Shown: positions 45,401-60,176 of the stretch, one piece after another
Position numbering within the stretch: the first letter of the stretch is position 1
How the letters are laid out: every line of letters begins with the position of its first letter
Source: Globodera rostochiensis
Lineage: Eukaryota > Nematoda > Chromadorea > Rhabditida > Heteroderidae
DNA length: 64,000 bases
Assembly: GCA_018350325.1 (NCBI GenBank)
Contig: JAEVLN010000018.1
Coordinates: 1,182,185-1,246,184, forward strand
Direction: 5' to 3'
Notes under the pieces: generated by a model
What the model saw: the letters and a program-made list of their open reading frames with translations, nothing else
What the model was told of the DNA's origin: nothing
Databases searched by the model: none
Program-made: the position numbers and the translations under genes

Positions 45401-45919
45401 ATTGTCTTAGACATTTACAATTAGCAATTTTTTAAGGCCCATTTTTAATTTTTTTTTAAATGTATACATGTTCCATTTCTACTTTGCGAGTTGTATATGG
45501 ATAAACTCAACGTGAAAAAGCAGTTTCTTCGCTTGATCCATCAAGCGTTTGGAAAAAAAACTTTTTTTAATAGGTAATCTACTGATTTTTTATTGGCACT
45601 TAATATTAATTTAAGTAGTTCTAGATTAGCAAAAAAATTTTTATTTATTTTTTACGATTTTTTATACATAGCTATTGAACATTCGAATCTTTTTTATAAA
45701 TACGTTTTGAATAGTAGATTAAGTGCCTGTTTTCCTGCATTTAGCTCAACTATCACCTTCTCGATATCCAGTGTCGGAAATCATAACTTTTGACCAAAAA
45801 ATTTTTGACCTTTTTTGTATAAACCCAATCTTTCCGGGTACATCAAAGTCAATTTTTAACTTTGGGTACTTTTGGTCGGGTAGTAACCGGTAAAAATGCA
45901 TTTCGCATTGAAATATATT

Positions 45920-46045
45920 TGAAGTAGGTTTGGTCCCGGCCGGTGACGGGGAAAACCGGGGATCCCCGGCCATTCTCATCCCCGTCACCGTTCCTCGGTT
46001 TGCCCATCCCCGAAAATGGGGGTCCCCGGTCCTCGTAAAAACATT
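45920..46045. repeat. CCCCGG word island
   Basis: GGTCCCGGCCGGTGACGGGG, then GGGGATCCCCGGCC, CCCCGTCACCG and GGGGGTCCCCGGTCC form nested inverted words. It sits in otherwise AT-rich DNA. Confidence 0.65.
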
Positions 46046-47746
46046 TTACATTTTCATAAATAAATTTGCACTGATTGTTTTTTTAGTCGAAACGAATTTT
46101 TGCAGATGCTTTTGCCTTATAATTTATTGGTCAAGTCTCTCTTATTTGTTAATGTTTAATTTATAATTTTCAATCTTTTTTTAAAAATTTAAACGTATTT
46201 TATATTATGTGCACGAAGCTAAATATTTGCTAAATCAAATTTTGCTGGCATTATTACATTTGTTTTGTTGTAAATTTAAAAAGTATCTTTATATTTGCAA
46301 ACGTATAAAGCTAATTTTGTTTGAATATTCGAATAAATTAAATATTTTTAGTATTGTTTTAGATATTATACAGTTTTTTATTATTTGCCATTATCATTTA
46401 TCGCTTTAAGATCAGCTTCAAAAATTTTTTTAGAATTATTTTTGTTTTTTTTCATGTAACTTCTAGTATTTCTGGCAATGTTCATTAATATTTTGTTGAT
46501 TTCAATGTATGATGAATTCGAGAAGTTGCCTTGGAACTCGGATAATTACCTTATTGCCTTTGTTCCAAGGCTCCCCTTTTTTCGTGAACGTATCTGATGG
46601 TTATATTTTCGATAAGGATATTAAATAGATCGTTAGCGCATTTTTATATTTTAAAAAATTTTACATTAATTTTTATTTGAATTATTCATCGTTCTCCGGT
46701 GCATTGGTTATTTATGAAAAACATAAAAATTGTATGATTCCTTTTAGTTGTTAATTCGAAATTATCTTACTTTTTTGAATTATTCAAGGAACCAGCACCC
46801 AAATCTTGCTTTTTTTGTTTATAATTTATCAATATATGTAAGTTTATTCCAGGTCTCCTTTTATAAAGTTTTTAATGTTTGCAATTTTTTAAATATGAAA
46901 TTGGTTTAAACTCTCCAATCGAAGCAAAAATTCGGATTGCTAGGTAAAAAGCATTTATTTCATTGCGTTTATTTTGCATTAATAAACGTTAATTTATATT
47001 TTGGTTATTTTTATTTTTTTATTTGTAACTTTTTTTTTTGTTCATTATTTTCTTCCTGCTAATGGAGAAAGTTTGAGGTAACTTTAAAGAGTTATTTACA
47101 AAATATTAACATTCTTTATTCCTAGGCTGATTTTGATAAAATTACCTCGCAATTTTTATTTTATTATATTTGGGATTTTTTAAGCAATTTGCCTGTGTAT
47201 TTTAGAAAAAAATTTTTTTGTAGAATTTATCTTTATAGGCGTTAATTTATTTATGTTTTTAATTGATTTAATGTTAATGTATGAATCGGCTAATAAGTCT
47301 TTATTAACAAAATGTCACATCGTGTATTATCTTTATCAATGCAAAACTTCACTTTTTGCCGATTGAGTTTTACATTTTTTTATCAATATTTTATTTTGCT
47401 GTAGCACTGCAGCCAGTCGTCATTCACAAGCCATATTTTGTTAAGTTTTACTTTATACAAATATGATTTTTGCAATTTAGAGTAAAAATCATTTTCGACG
47501 GTATTCCATAATATTTTTATTACATAGTTACGATAAACTTATTTAATTGATAATATTTAAGTGCGAACGTAATTATGTGATAAATTTTATTGTTGCACCA
47601 ATCGATCACATTTAAGAATTAAAAAATATTTTTAATTGCTTAATAAAAAAATAATTTTTAACGTATCATTTATGTTTTGATGTAGTGGTTCTTTATGGCA
47701 TTAGACATATCAAATTTATCTTTGGTTATTAACTAGCGATTAACGC

Positions 47747-47825
47747 TTATGTTTTTTTCGCATCTTGTGCCCCGCCTTCTTGCCAGTTTTTTTGGTGTGA
47801 CGTTGGTGTAGCTTGGTAACACTTT
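47747..47825 (-). pseudogene. Basic C-terminal exon-like island, unassigned
   Basis: The minus strand reads LHQRHTKKTGKKAGHKMRKK, then HKR and TAA, following an AAG acceptor-like site. The strongly basic tail resembles a nuclear or ribosomal protein C-terminus, but I cannot name it. Confidence 0.3.
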
Positions 47826-49624
47826 GTATCCCATTTAAAACTATTGCATAAAAATTTACTAAAGTATGAATTTGGTTGGCAATCTGCCAAAAATAGTACT
47901 TTTTAAAAATCAATTATAATTTTATGCAAGCAATTACTTTATTTTAATTGTTGAAGGATCTGGTGGGCATAAGGCCATTGGTGAAAACATTTCTTCAATT
48001 ACAATAGTAAATATATCGAGTTATAATTGTTTTTTGTTGTATTTTCTTGTTTAAATTTCGGATTATACCACCCAATATTATGGCATCGCTATAAAATGAT
48101 TATAAACTAAATTAATCAATTTGAGTTCGAATATGGTTTAAGTTTTGCAGCGATGACGAATTAGTTAGGCAGATGATGATGACCAGTATACTTCTTCTAC
48201 GTTTAAAGTAAAGAATTTAGGAGAGATTTAAGCAAATTTTGAAAATATTAAGTTTTATAATAAAAATGATTAAGTAATGAATTTAGGAGAGATAAGTTTT
48301 TTAAATAAAACATGGAGAATAAAGACGGGCAAGTTCGGATCGATTTAGTATATTAACGACAAAATTAGAAAAATATTTATTTTTATTTGAGCAATTTTTA
48401 GAATTGAGCATCAAATGTTGGAAGATGGAATTAAAAAACATATATTTGTTGGCGCGCAGAAATTCGCATCGTTTAATGGAGGGGGGGGGGGCAAATTTTT
48501 ATTGAGAAATGTGTAATCTAATTACGAGCAATTCTTTTCTTTAATTTTTTTGCTACGATTCCGCGATAAAATCTTTGCTAGCGCGTCGGCTGGTTGCGCA
48601 ATAGGTTATCGGTTTTGAGTGGAAGCGAATGAACAAACACAAAAAGTGGGCCAACAGGCTATTTCAAATGTGATCGCTTTAATTTTGTTTTGACTTAATT
48701 GATTTTATGTATTCTTTACGAACTTTTTATTTGTTTTGCGGCACTCATTGTACTTTATTTATTTTTTCGCCAATTTTTATTTATTATAATTTATTTCGAA
48801 TAACCTTATATAGTTCAAACAATCTCTTAAAACAACTCTTTCTCTCTCTCTCTCATCTTCACTGTCCGCCCGTCTCTTCCTCAATGCTTTGCGATCAATT
48901 AATAATATATTGATTTGATAAGCAGTGTTTAGAATTGCTATGTTTTTGATTTATTTTAATATATTATTTTGTTTTATGATGCAGTCATTTAAATTTTTTA
49001 TCCATTAAGTATTGAAAATTATTTTAAAATACATTGGTCAATTGCTCATAGTCGAAGGTTTGCAGTTGTAGTTGTTCCAGTCCTTTCTTTAAAATTTTCA
49101 GATACAGCTCCTGCTTTTTCTTTTAAATTTTCAGCTAACTTTCAATATATTTTAGAAATAATTCAATTTAATTAAAATGCTCCAATTTAATTAAAGTGCT
49201 ATGCTTTTGATTTAATAAATAATATTTGGAGCAACAAATATGTGCTGTGTTATTATTTTTAAATTGTTTTATTATTGCTTTAGGTTTGCACCCGCTATAC
49301 ACAATAGCATATTTTCTAGACAAAATAACGCTACAAAGCAATAATGGCGAACAAAACAATTAAGTTGCCTACAATTATAATCAGGTCCCTTAAGCTGGAT
49401 CAAATTATCTTTCGGCCGCGTCGAACAGCGCCTTTTCGGCGATGGTCACATTTCATTCGTTCTTTTTATTGTTTTTTTTATTTTTCTCTTTAATATTGTA
49501 CAATTTTTTATTGTTTTTTTATTTATTTGTGTGTTACAATTTTTTTAATGTTATTTACAGAAATGCGTTTTTGTAATTTTATTAAATTGTCCTTTTGTTT
49601 TTAAATATTTAAAATAGTTGGGGG

Positions 49625-50580
49625 ATCGCCTTAATTTTTTTTTGTGTAATTTTATTAAAGCATGTATACGAACTTTTTATTTGTTTTGCGGCACTTATTT
49701 TACTTCATTTAAAATTTTTCGTCAATTTTTATTTATTATAATTTATTTTGAATAACTTTATATAGTTCAATTCAATCTTTTCTATTTTAATTTGTAAAAT
49801 AAAAGGGATTCGGTCGAACATATGTGTTCGGAGAACATCTGCTTTGCACCCGTTTCGTTGAATGATAAAAATATTATAAATTAAAAAACAAAAAATTAAA
49901 TTTTTATTCAGTCGATGAATGAAGTCTTTAGATCAAGTTTTTTTAATATAAATGCTTGGCCAGTAGCGATTGCCTTTTCATTAAAACCTTTGCACGATGG
50001 ATTGTTCTTCATTGAGACGAGTCTTTTACGATTTATTTAAAAATTCCTTCTTTTTTGTTATTAAAATATATCTGCAATAGCAAAATTTTGCAGCATGTAA
50101 ACATGCGCTGGGAATATTTCTCTTCATATTTTTTTGATCTGATTAAGTGATTTTTTAAAAAACTTTATAGTTGTTTACTTACCTAACTAAGTTTCAAAAA
50201 AATGAAGTTTTATTGCAAAAATTATATTTATACAAATGGTTTTTGTTATTTGCTTTTTTATTAACAGAAATAAACATAATTGACCGCGTATAAGCTTTAA
50301 GAATTCTTGCAATTTTTTTTTTTGATTTTCTTAATTAATCAACAATTATAAATTTGTTTGATTAATTTATTTTAATTTCCAATCAATTGGTTTGCATATT
50401 TTCAATCAATTTTTATTAAAACATTGAATTTATTTATGATTGAATGCTTAAATTTTTATTATTTAGGTAATATTTTTTTGCTTTTAATTAGTGAGTTTAT
50501 TGTGTTATTTATAAAAATTATTTGTTTTTATAACATCGAAAAATAATAAAAAACTTCGTTTTTATGATTTTCTTAATTTT
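49625..50580 (+). repeat. Mosaic block R3, copy 2
   Basis: Matches 30180-31380 in block order and orientation, with internal deletions. It includes the decayed FGRTYVFGEHLLCTRF stretch (49810-49860), whose partner near 30360 reads FGQTYAFGVHLVCTQF. Confidence 0.8.
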
Positions 50581-53500
50581 TAAAATGGCTGCGCCGAGGT
50601 TTAAAAATATGTCATGATTTTTTAAAGTTTAAAATGAGAAAACAGTAAAAACTTATGCTTTATATTTATCACTCGTTTTCACCTTTTTAAGCAATTCTTG
50701 ACGAGAAAAAATAGATCATATGCTTGAGAACAATTGATCGATACTAGAGAATTTAACAAAAAATTGTTTTTCAATTTTTGCTAAATACAATTTCATTGGG
50801 GGAATGGTGAACTGGGGATTCCTCAAATTAAGTTCAATTTTACAGAATTGTTAGAATAAAGAAATTTAAAACAATTGTTGCAAAAGTTTAGCAATTTAAC
50901 CATTTTTGTTCAGAAAGTTGAGCAAAATCTTCAAAAATTGGGAAAATTTTTAAAAATCACAAAAAAAATGGCAAATCGTAAAATATGGCAGTAAATTTTC
51001 AAAAATCACAAAAATATGGCAAATCGTAAAAATATGGCGCCCCCCCCAAATATGGCAGGTGATTCAGATAAAATACTATTAGAAAAAAGCTAAATTACAA
51101 AAATTAGCCTATTTTAAGACTTGGCCACCAAGTTAGCAATTCATTATGGAAAATACAGAAACTTTATATTGGGCAAAAAATGAAATTTACCATGCGATTA
51201 AGAACTATTTGTGTGCAAAATTTTAAAACATTCAATACAAGTTGAACAAAGTTACAAAGGACTGGTGATTTGGGTAAGTTTTTTATAAATAATAAATAGG
51301 TTATTTTCACTTAAACACATTGCTTTGAGTTTATTTTAAATAGTTCACATATAATGCAAACTAATTTAGTTTTTAATAATGTTTTTCTTTTTGCAAAAAG
51401 TTTACGTTTTTATTTTTTAATACGGCTAAAAAAATAAAGTTTTGATTATATACTTAAAGAAAAATGCGTATTCTCCTTGATTCATAATATTTGCTTGCAT
51501 CTGCATATGACTTTTGAGTTCCACAAATCGCTCAATTTTAGAAAAATTTATTTTTTGTGTTTAAACAGGGGGGGTAGTCAAATTCTAAGTTCTAACCAAA
51601 TAACGAATAATCATATTCATTAACGGTGGGATTGGGCTTTTTCAGATTCTCAACTGCACTGCTGATAATTGTTTAAAACGATTTTTTAAATGATATTTAT
51701 AGCAGAAATTTGCAAACTTTTTTAAAAGCTTTATTATTAACATTAATTGTTTAAATATTTTTATTATTTATTATTATATTATGGTTTAAGTTATGCAGCA
51801 AAAAGACGAATTAGTTAGGCAGTTGAACAAGATTTTATTTTGATGATTTCTGTAAGCAACATGAATTTTCTTTTGTTTGTTTTTTTAAACTAAGTTGTCA
51901 AAAACTGGAATTTGTTCGATAACCCTAGTTTGTAGATTTCTTCAACAATACAACCAAAATAAGAACTTTGTAGAAGGCTTCTGCAAGAATGATGTTAAAT
52001 TTGATGACGGTATCCTTCTACTTTAATTTATCAATTATTTTAGTTTTATTTCGTACAATTAATTTGAAATTGAAGATGTTTTAAACGATGCAGTTTTTAA
52101 CATCAATTTTAAAAAACATTTTGGATTTTTACCTCATCGACAACCTTAGCTTTTAGTATTATATGCAAATTTATAAGACGACAAATACTGCTTTTTTAAA
52201 TGTGTTTTCTCGGTCATTATTTTGAATTAAAAGTTTTTATTTTAAATTAAAATACGATTTTTTTAGATACATCTTAACTTCTCTATTTTTAGTTCATGTA
52301 AAGCATTATATCATTTCAAAAGAATAAAAATAACGTTTATTATGCAGTAGCCCATTAGTCCATGGACTAATGCTCATGGATAATTATTGGGATTTTCGTG
52401 AGGACGACCGCATTGTTTTTTTTAAATCAATTTTTGTTTAATTAATATAGGAAATAACAAATCCGAAATTGATGAACATAAAATTTTTTTTGTAAATGTA
52501 GAAATTTTAATGAAATTTTATTTATTAATCATTGCAATAAGTTAACTCGGTTTTAGCTCCACAAGTAGCAAATATCAAAGTGTGCGACGATGAATAGCGT
52601 ATTCTTCTACGAGTTATTTTTCAAATTGTAATTTTCATAATTTTGCTGCAAAAATTACAGATGCTTTAAATTAGCACGGATTCAGTTTAATTCAAATGTT
52701 CCTGTCGTTCGTCTATGCGCCACTCTAGTCCTTGAAGTTGAGCGAGTGATTCACCTTCAGATGCGTATAACCTTCTCTAGCAAGAGCTTCCAATTAATTT
52801 TTTGAATCGGTATCATTATCATCATTTTTTACTTTCTTTTCCGAAAAAGGTTTGATTTAATTTTGGTTCATACATTTTTGACCAATTCCTAAAATAATTA
52901 TAATCCTTTTTCAATTGGGTCGAGCCATCCCAATTTCTTGAGCCAAATGTAGAGGTAAGTCGGCAGCGGGTATGTTGCTATTTACTATTTTTCTAATTAT
53001 TTAAAATCAAACTTCAATAATCATTTCAAAAAAATTACGATTAAACAATGTCCGTATGACCATTTCGTCATTTGCTTTTAAAAATAGCATCGTTTTTTAT
53101 TGTTGTTTAGTAATAATAAAAAATCATTAAAAATGTTTCAAACTTCAGGCATTGACCCGGCCTAAATATAAAATAGTTAATCAGAATTTCTTGTATTATT
53201 TTGAATGATTTTGGTATATCAATAAATTTGTTTGTATTTTAGGGTTTTAAGATTTTGGAAATTTATTTGTTGTATCTTTTGATTATAATTATGTTCTTGT
53301 GATCCTTCTTTACCTTCTATATAATTGAATTGGAACCCCAAGCCGATCACTATCGGTGATACAAAAATAAATCATAATTTGAGTTGTTGCAACCGCTTTT
53401 TAATAATTTTCAGGCTCATTATTCAACTTTTTTTTGAGTAATTTCTTTTGAAAGACGGGCAATAGTTTTTGGGTTGGCCGTTAAAATATAACTAGCAATT

Positions 53501-54394
53501 TTCAATTCTCTAGTAATAATTCATAAATTATTACATACAAGAACTTTTCAAGCCATTATTCTTTATAAATTTTATTTTAACTTTTTTTAAATATAGCTGA
53601 TAAGTTTGATGAATTAACCAATTAGGTCTTCCATCAATTAGAGTACATTTCATGGCAACATATTTTCTTGTTTATTAATTTCTAATATTTTACATTTGTA
53701 GTGTCATTTATTTTGTTTAGGTGTTACTTTTAATGAATTTATAAAGTCTTTTGTGACGTCACATTAAATTTGTTTTATTGGTTTTTATTTATTTTAAAAA
53801 TGTTTTAAATTGTTTTCTTTCCAATACCTTAAGTTTTTAAATCAAACTGATATATTTTATATGTCTATAATATATAGAATTAAAATAAATTTTTTATTAT
53901 ACCTATGTTTTGTGCCATTGATCATTTATCCAGCCTTGAGTTGAGTTTCGGTCTTTTTGAAAAATGGATATTTTTGAACAATTTTCTACAAATCGACACC
54001 TTTGGTGTTTTGGTGAGTGACGGGTGAGTTTGGGAGTCAGGTGGGGGTTCGGATCCGCACCGGTGAAATTATTTTTTTTCAATTTCTGTTAGCATTATAT
54101 AGTGAAGGAAACAATTTCTAAAATATTTCAAATTTTTGCTACATTTACAAGTTTTTGAATTTTCATTTTTCGCTCAGCAAAATTAGTACATTTTTAAAGA
54201 ATGCAAATCTCAACATAAAGTTGAGATTTAAAGGAAATAAAGTTAAAAATGCAGAAAAATTAATCATTTTTACTTCTTGAGATGTTTTCTCCATTAAAAA
54301 TTTTAAATAGTTTCAATCTTTTGTCAAAATTAAATTTCCCAAAGGGAAGACCCTTTTGGGATTTCATCGAAAATTTTTCCAAAATTTTCAAAAA

Positions 54395-54660
54395 AGTACT
54401 GAATACCGATCGGTATACCGAATACCGAAAAACCCCATTTGCCAACACAGTTTATATATCAAAAGTAAATTTATTCTCAAAATTATTTGATATTTAAAAT
54501 AAAATTAATTTAAATACGATCCATTCCATTTTGCTCGAGACCTAACTTTACCAAGAGTTGCCCCAGAGACTCGAGAATTGACTCCCAAAAATCCGAGACT
54601 TTTACCAAAATTTTTTAATTTAGGTTTAAAGTTGGTCCCCGACACCCTGGGAAAATTTAT
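54395..54660. repeat. CGGTAT and CTCGAGA word islands
   Basis: 54397-54432 iterates ATACCG/CGGTATACCG; 54535-54605 iterates CTCGAGA and CCGAGACTTTTACC-like words. No gene. Confidence 0.5.
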
Positions 54661-57338
54661 TCTTTTTATTATGTTAGCGTTTTATATCATTTAAAAAACG
54701 TTTATTATGTAGTATGCCCACTATTTATCAATTTTTGTTTAATAATATAGGAAATAACAAATCCGAAATTGATGGACATAATATTTTTTTGTAAAAGCAA
54801 TTTAGAAATTTTAATGAGATTTTATTTATTAATCATTGCAATAAGTTAAGTCGATTTTTAGCTCTACAGAAATCAAATATCGATGGGTGCGATGACTAGG
54901 CGTCTTCTTTCTCTCTCCGCGTTTGTAGCAGTTTACTCATTATTTATTATAGACAGTTTTTCAGCTAAAATATTTGGTTCTAAATATGCTTGTGTTTTAG
55001 ATTTGGTATTTTGTCATTATTTTACTTATTGTAAGAACAGTTTATTTACTAATTTTAAAAGTTCAAAACCTTTAAAGTTTTGAAGTTTATTTTTATTTAA
55101 ACTTCATATTTTTATTGCTATACTAGTCTTATCTTTCCTAATAATATTATTGTTTTGATCTATTTAATCAGTCTTATTCGGTATGATCGTATTTTTGTGT
55201 TTTCAATATTTGTAGTTTCATTTCAAATGTTTTATTGAAATGTATTTAATTAATTTATTTTTTAAGATTTACCATTATATTACAAATATTTTTGAATTGT
55301 GATATTATGTTTCAGCAAATCAACACTTATTTGAGCCTCAGATCGTCGTTGCAATTTGGTCAGCCGCACACCCATCTTTTAAATAAATTCTTTTTAATAG
55401 GTTATTTATTTAACCTTACATTTTAAAGGATTTATTTTTCAAATTGTAATTGTTATAATTTTCTGACAAAAATTGCAGTTGTTTTAAATAAGCACGAATT
55501 CAGTTTAATTAAAATGCTCATTGACTTGTGTTTGCGCCACTCGTCCTTGAAGTTAAACGAGTGATTCACCTTTAGATGCGTATAACCTTTTTCTTTTTAA
55601 TTGAATTTGTGTGATTTTAAAAGTTTCCAAATATCTTAGTTTTTTTTCTGTGAATACCTTTATATTATTTTTACATATTTTATTTAAATTCCTTTTTTTA
55701 ATAAAACATAGTTAATTTTTTTACAATTTATTAAAAATGCATAATTTTAGAATAAGTTTGTATATTGAAAAAACATTTTTATTATAATTTACACAACCTT
55801 AATAATAATTTACTTTTGCACTTAAAAATACGAGATAAAGCTTAAATTTCAAGAATTAAATGTAAATAAATTAAAATCGTGTTTTAATTGGCTCAGCCAT
55901 TCTAATTCATCCTTTTTTATTGGTGTTTAGTAATAATAAAAAATCATTTAAAAATGTTTTGACATGCGCCACTTGTGGGATCATTTTGAATTTAAAATAA
56001 ATTTTTTATTATATGTATGTTTTGTGCCGTCGATCATATTTTATTTTTTACTGATTATTTTAGGAAGACATCCACGGTTTAGTAGCAACAGAACGGCAAC
56101 TTGCGCAGCATGTATTTTTTTGTCCTACATTCAGAAGAAATGTTTAGCAAATTATTTTTGTATATTCTTAATCACCGTATGATTATCACCATAATTAGTT
56201 TTATAAAATTAGATATTAATGACTTATTTAATTATGTTTTATGCGAAAGTTGCTTGAGCCACATCGCAACTTTGCATACGTGCCTGCTCAGGTTTGGGTC
56301 TTAAAAAGGACCAAATTATAATAATTTTCAAAATCAACCGGTTTCCAATCATATTTTCTGATTTTTTTTTAGAAAGAGTAGAGACAATATCGAACAATAG
56401 TTAAATAATAAATTGTTTTTTTTAATAAGACTTGTTTTATTATATTACAGTTTTTTTTAATTTGCAAATTTAAAGTCTTGATATTTAATAAGGTTTTTTA
56501 AAATTTTAATGAATACATTGTGTATTTGTTGTAAAATATCATATGCGTTAAGTTCTTTTGAATAATTAATTTTTCCAGGATGCGCTCAACAATTTCATCA
56601 ACTATTACTTTTATACTGTCTTTTTGTTTTTAATTTGTTTTAGATTTTGATATAAAAACTTTTTTTTTAATTAAATACTTCTTGGAAACCAATTTTAACA
56701 AAAAATAAAAAGCCCGCTGTTTGTTGTTAAAGACGAATTGTGATCAGAAAATCACCCACCGACGATGATCGTCCTGATTTTCAAAATGGTCGGTGGCATA
56801 ATGCCCAAATTTCAAATAAACGACCCAATGGAGTTTATTTGGAGGTTATTATTAAAACTGAATGTAGGTTAGCTCAATTTCCTAATCTATTTGCTTTTAT
56901 TAATATTCAAATTTTGTTTACATTTTATCTTTATATTATGTAATTTAAAGTAGGTACACTATATTATTAGTGAATATTTTTGTAATTAAATAATGTTTTA
57001 TTCTGCATATTGACTTAAGCGTAACTTATAATTTTATAAATTTCTAATTTTTGTTTTTTTTTTATATTAACATTATAATTTTTATGTAGTACAAAATTCG
57101 TTATTTACTTCGTGTAAAAATCCTTCAAGTAGAAAAACAAATAAAAGAACAAAGTTTCAAATTTTTGAAATTCTTTATTAATATAGAAAATAAGAACTCA
57201 GCTTTTATATGTTATTGAAAGAGAATTGTCCCGCTGATGGACTGCTAGTCAGCAAAAAAATGGCATTGGAAAATTTTGATTTATGTTTAATTTATTTTAT
57301 TACTTTGTCGTCGTTCCCGATCCCGATTCACTTTGCAG

Positions 57339-57364
57339 AGGCCTGCTGAGCGCCGCTACCCAGG
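57339..57364 (+). other. Candidate 26-nt micro-exon 1
   Basis: CACTTTGCAG precedes and GTAAAA follows a GC-rich 26-mer containing GGCCTGCTGAGCGCCGC in AT-rich surroundings. It resembles a second 26-nt island at 60980-61005. Confidence 0.3.
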
Positions 57365-58215
57365 GTAAAAATGTTAAATTATAAAAATTTATATTGGGTT
57401 ATCGTATATTTAAGTAATTAATGTGCAAATTTGGATTTTTGCTTTTAAGAATTTAGCAAAGTTCAATCTGAATTTTTTCCCTTTACAAGGGTTTTGAGAA
57501 GAGTTATTATTTTATACAGTGTAAAAGTTGCTTGCCCCGGTGTTATAGAAAATTTCTTATTTATGTCCTTTAATAAATTGACCAATTTTTAAAATTTTTG
57601 CAATAGCCTGTTTAATTTTAAAGCATTAAAAAGATTATTGCAAATTTCTTCAATAATTAATTATTCTAAATTTAAGAAGACCACTTTGTTTTTATTTTTT
57701 ATTTAGTTTACTGATAGATATTTTATATATTTGGTTTTTCTCTGTCTGTTTTTTGGGTTTTTAATTGCAATAAAAAATGAAATCTATTTTTTATTTTTAT
57801 GTTATTTTGACAAATGTGAGCAATTTTATTAAAATAATTATTTATGAAAATTTTTTTTAATTTATTGGAAGGTTAATACGTATGAACAGATCTTATTCTA
57901 TTAAAATAAATAAAGATTTTAATTTGTAAAATTATTATGAGCAACATTCTTGTGAGTTATTTTTTATGTATAGGGTTTAAATATATGAATTGTTTTGGCT
58001 ATTTAAAATGGTCTAAAATCCCGAATTGAATTTTGTCTTATTTTTTTATATTATTTAGGGTGTTAACTAAGTTCTGTCGCAAATTTTTTTTGATATTTTA
58101 AAAATGCATATCTCCCTTATTTTACGGCGGATTACCTTTGTTTCTTCTTTATATGTTTGTTGGACATGTTTTCTTTGTTCTACCCCAATTCCACGATTTC
58201 TGCTCTTTTTACAGA

Positions 58216-58343
58216 TTTTTTATGGCGTCTCTAGCAACCATGCCAAAAAAGCGCACGGTAAAGTGGAGGCGCGCAAAAATTCCGTTATGGCCATGAGAAC
58301 GTCAAGATCAGCTGCGGCCCCGGAGGCCGTTGCCCGCTTTTGA
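58216..58343 (+). other. GC-rich island, candidate terminal exon
   Basis: After CTCTTTTTACAG the plus strand reads NHAKKAHGKVEARKNSVMAM, then RSAAAPEAVARF and TGA. The minus strand is also open (ATASGAAADLDVLMAITEFL), so the coding strand is undecided. No family recognised. Confidence 0.3.
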
Positions 58344-59273
58344 GGGCTCCTATCTCGGGGAATTTGAGCTTAATCAGCCCCAGTTTAATGCTTTTGGAAG
58401 CTTAAACAATGCTTATCAAGTCTGCAAAAATTAAAGAATTTTGGTTGAGCTAAAAATTTTCTAAGGCATTTTGAACCTTATTGCCAAAAATTGTCCCTAA
58501 AAAGGGCCATTTTTGCCCCAAAATTTCTGCTGGAGCAAAGTTTGGAGTTTCATAAAAAATTAATGGGCTGAGCAATAAACCTCAAATTTTGCCTGAGGCT
58601 TCTCCCATATTTGTTCTAGCTATCCAAAACTTCAAATTACGATAATCTTATTCCGTAAAAGAAAAATAGAGCCTCAAACAGAGTAGGTTAAAAAAAGCAC
58701 TTTTAGTTTTTGGTCCATAGCTCAGTTTCATTCAATAGACAGGGGACAAAAATATATCCAGAAAAAAGGCAACATTTTATAGATCTTGCTGTTATGTTGG
58801 GTAACAGTTTATCAGCATTAAATATATCCCAGATTATCTCTCAGGTGACCTTATTCCAAGCAATTTTTTCAAATTGTCATAACGCTTTTTTCTTTACCTA
58901 TAAGTTATACAAGATACGCTTTATTAGATTTATTTATATTTTAACGGTAGGATTTTTGGGATATTTAATTACTTATAAACTATTCCATATTCTGGTAATA
59001 ATTCTCCTTGTCGCACCGGTCAGAGAACATATTTAAATTAATTAATTAACTAGTTTTTTATAATTATTTAAGAACCTGACTAATTATAATAATTTTTTGG
59101 TATTTAGTTGACGGCAATTGCATCGTTTTAGCAGTGCACATGACTCCACTTTTTGTGTGTCAAACCAACACTTATTTGCAAGATGTTAATTATTCGATTA
59201 TCCATTAGTTTTTATAATAACTTTTATTGTAATCCATTTTTAGGGTTACTTTTGTAAGTTAATTTTAATATAG

Positions 59274-59371
59274 GGGAAACGTTTGGCGTATTCGTTGCAG
59301 AAGAAATTTTTTTCGACAGCCATTCTGGCTGCGAGAGCGACCTGGAAGATGCGCGCGCCTACGCCAGACAG
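59274..59371 (+). other. Candidate 98-nt internal exon
   Basis: Bounded by AATATAG and GTTAAT. Two plus frames are open: one reads FVAEEIFFDSHSGCESDLED and ARAYARQ, the other KKFFSTAILAARATWKMRAP. GC content contrasts with the flanks. The gene it belongs to is not identified. Confidence 0.35.
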
Positions 59372-60176
59372 GTTAATTAAGCTTGTATAATTTATAAAAT
59401 AATGTTCCTGATATATTAATTTAACATATTTATCTGAGCATATTTAGTTTGAAGTAAAAGTATTATTACTTGCTTATTTGAAAAAAATTTTAAATTTTAT
59501 TTTGTTTTTAAAAAAATTGTTTAACTTTTATTTTGACAATTCCTTTACTTTGCTGCTTTATTTCCTATCAAATTTTAGTAATTTTAGTTATCTTTTATTC
59601 TATTTGCTAGATTTTTTTTATAATTTAAAATCAGTAATCTGCGGGCCATCGTTTATGTTCCAATTCGTGTTTAGCGACTCTTTAACTCTTCGCTTATTCA
59701 ATTTTACCATATTGAAAAACTATTTCTTTTAGTTTACAATATTTATAAATTTCTAGAAATGTTTAACTGGTCAATTTTCAGTATTTTCTAGGTTAATTTT
59801 TTCAATTTAATTTGGAAAACATTTATTATCTTTTTAAGAGATATTTTTTAATTATTTACCACCCAATAATATAACATCACTTTTTATTTATTAATAACTG
59901 TTTGTTGTCTATTAAATATTTTAATTTTGTTTATTTATTTATTAATATTAATCTCTGTGGAGATTAGTATGTGCTTTTCCCGGCTCATCAAAAAGTTTCC
60001 AAAAAAAGGGGAGGATTTGTCAGTTCGTAGCCTACCGTAATTGCTCGCTCTTGATCAGAGGTAGTCGCAGTGAAGACAGTGAGAGTAAAATTTAATTTGA
60101 GCACAATTTATTTTGAGGCAAGGATGAGAGGAGGGGCGATGGAGAAATGTTAATTTAATAATTTTTATAATTGCAG

